Assembly (NCBI GenBank): GCA_035622975.1
Contig: DASPUH010000028.1
Coordinates: 1-25,180 of the forward strand
DNA: 25,180 nt
From: DASPUH01 sp035622975
GTDB taxonomy: Bacteria; Chloroflexota; Limnocylindria; Limnocylindrales; CSP1-4
Reading direction: 5' to 3'
Shown: positions 24,017 through 25,180 of the stretch, one piece after another
How positions within the stretch are numbered: position 1 is the first letter of the stretch
Layout: each line of letters opens with the position of its first letter
Notes under the pieces: model-generated
The model's input: the letters and a program-made list of their open reading frames with translations, nothing else
Databases searched by the model: none
Told to the model about the DNA's origin: nothing
Translations under genes and position numbers: made by a program

Positions 24017-25148
24017 GCGTGGAGTCTACAGGCGCCGCCCGCCGCAACAAGGCGGCCGCGACCTGCACCTGCTCGGTCGAGCCGTCCACGCGCTCGGCGA
24101 AGTGGCAAGCCACCTGATGGCCGGAGGCGAGCGGCCGGAGGGCCGGGTCCTGGGTCACGCACTCCTCCGGGTTGCCCAGGCGCTCGCGCAGCCAGCAGCG
24201 CGTGTGGAAGCGGCAGCCGCTGGGCGGGTTGGCCGGGCTGGGCACGTCGCCGGTCAGGATGATCCGCCGTCGGCGGCCCTCGATGACGGGGTCGGGCACC
24301 GGGATGGCTGACAGGAGGGCCACCGTGTAGGGGTGCAGGGGCCGCTCGTTGAGCTCCCTGGCCGCGGCGACCTCGACGATGCGGCCGAGGTACATCACGG
24401 CGATCCGGTCGCTGATGTGGCGCACGACCGACAGGTCGTGGGCGATGAAGAGGTAGGTCAGGCCGAACTGCCCCTGGAGGCGCTCCAGGAGGTTGATGAT
24501 CTGGGCCTGGATGGAGACGTCCAGGGCGCTGATCGGCTCGTCGGCCACGATGAGCTCGGGATTGAGGGCCAGCGCCCGGGCGACGCCGATGCGCTGCCGC
24601 TGGCCGCCACTGAACTCGTGCGGGTAGCGGTCGGCGAAGTCGGGGTCGAGCCCGACGGTGGCCAGCAAGTCCCGCACCCGCTCGCGCCGCTCGGGTGGGG
24701 TGCCCACGGCGAAGATGTCGAGCGGCTCGCGCACGATGCCGCCGGCCGTCATGCGCGGGTTCAGGCTCGCGTAGGGGTCCTGGAAGATCATCTGCATGCG
24801 GCGCCGGAACCGCCGCAGCTGTCCGCCGTCAAGCGCGGCGAGGTCGTGGCCGTCGAACTCGATGCGGCCGGCGGTCGGCCGGTAGAGCCGCAGCAGGGCC
24901 CGCCCGGTGGTGCTCTTGCCGCAGCCGGACTCCCCGACCAGGCCCAGCGTCTCGCCGCGCGCCAGCTCGAAGGAGACGCCGTCCACCGCGCGCACATCGC
25001 CGATGTGGCGCTGCAGGATGAGGCCCTCGGTGATGGGGAAGTAGACCTTGAGGTCCTCTACCCGCAGCAGCGGGCCCGCCGTGGCGCGGTCGCCGGCCGG
25101 GGCCTCGCCATCCGGTCGCGGTGCCGGGGCCAGCTGGGGCGCCGTCAT
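23967..25148 (-). CDS. oppF: Oligopeptide/dipeptide ABC transporter ATP-binding protein (OppF/DppF type)
   Basis: 393 residues with Walker A GESGCGKST (72-80), Q-loop FQDPYASLNPRM, signature SGGQRQR (180-186), Walker B LIVADEP (199-205) and H-loop IAHD (236-238). The KVYFPITEGLILQRHIGDVRAVDGVSF start and the C-terminal Cys motif CRFHTRC...C are those of OppF/DppF subunits that energise peptide or nickel uptake. The ATG overlaps the stop of the preceding gene (ATGA), expected to be oppD. The last 17 codons (Pro/Ala/Arg-rich tail) overlap the nitrilase gene by 50 nt in another frame. Confidence 0.95.
   Translation of the reverse strand: MTAPQLAPAPRPDGEAPAGDRATAGPLLRVEDLKVYFPITEGLILQRHIGDVRAVDGVSFELARGETLGLVGESGCGKSTTGRALLRLYRPTAGRIEFDGHDLAALDGGQLRRFRRRMQMIFQDPYASLNPRMTAGGIVREPLDIFAVGTPPERRERVRDLLATVGLDPDFADRYPHEFSGGQRQRIGVARALALNPELIVADEPISALDVSIQAQIINLLERLQGQFGLTYLFIAHDLSVVRHISDRIAVMYLGRIVEVAAARELNERPLHPYTVALLSAIPVPDPVIEGRRRRIILTGDVPSPANPPSGCRFHTRCWLRERLGNPEECVTQDPALRPLASGHQVACHFAERVDGSTEQVQVAAALLRRAAPVDSTRAAPPDRPGPAGAPPG
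24014..24050 (-). promoter_or_regulatory. Promoter for the nitrilase-nadE-rsmI genes, leaderless
   Basis: On the minus strand TTGTTG (24045-24050) and TAGACT (24023-24028) are separated by 16 nt. The GTG start follows 6 nt after the -10, so transcription would begin at the start codon. The promoter lies within the 3' end of oppF, which would separate expression of NAD genes from the transporter. Confidence 0.5.
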
Positions 25149-25180
25149 GCCGGGACCTCTGCGATCGCCAGCTCATCCAC
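25145..25180 (-). CDS. C-terminal end of the preceding gene, probably oppD (partial)
   Basis: The last 11 codons read VDELAIAEVPA and then TGA, overlapping the oppF ATG by 4 nt. Identity as OppD/DppD is inferred only from the usual oppD-oppF order; the sequence itself is too short to tell. Confidence 0.45.
   Translation of the reverse strand: MDELAIAEVPA

Overview
High-GC bacterial chromosome segment, about 70% G+C by eye, with strong G/C bias at third codon positions. The overall look (dense overlapping operons, GTG starts, leaderless promoters, a split glutamine-dependent NAD synthetase) suggests a soil or freshwater Chloroflexota (Limnocylindria-like) or a related actinobacterium-like lineage. 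The phylum is an inference; no rRNA or marker tree is available in the window.

Layout. Positions 2-1294 (+) hold the C-terminal TPR part of a large protein that enters from the left, followed by a 67-residue lysine-rich orphan (1412-1615, +) and a bidirectional hairpin terminator. From 14982 down to 1688 on the minus strand runs one compact purine operon in the order purA-purD-purB-purC-purS-purQ-purL-purF-purM-purNH, plus a small Ala-rich helical protein at the end. Nearly every junction overlaps by 1-14 nt. The last enzyme is an in-frame PurN-PurH fusion. Together these genes cover PRPP to IMP to AMP except for AIR carboxylation (purE/purK), which must be encoded elsewhere. The operon is preceded by a structured leader of about 200 nt. 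The leader ends in an intrinsic terminator 37 nt before purA, which looks like an attenuator or riboswitch of a class I do not recognise.

Divergent from purA is a membrane GGDEF plus HD-GYP cyclic-di-GMP enzyme. The stretch 17013-17398 holds a frameshifted YdeI-like gene remnant and the ssb terminator. ssb (17884-17399, -) and its upstream region have been duplicated. The region 18016-19856 is bounded by the intact ssb 5' region and a second, truncated and interrupted copy. It carries a SnoaL-like protein, a small lipoprotein, a small orphan gene and a pair of 26-bp direct repeats, so it resembles a small integrated or rearranged island.

From 19918 onward come a four-helix membrane protein (+, leaderless) and then a minus-strand run: oppD (partial)-oppF, nitrilase-type glutaminase and nadE (a split NAD synthetase), rsmI, a membrane protein with a Cys-Asn-Ile-Gly motif, and a PPOX-class flavin protein. 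The best candidates for something undescribed are the pur leader attenuator, the ssb-flanked island with its 26-bp repeats, and the PurNH fusion.
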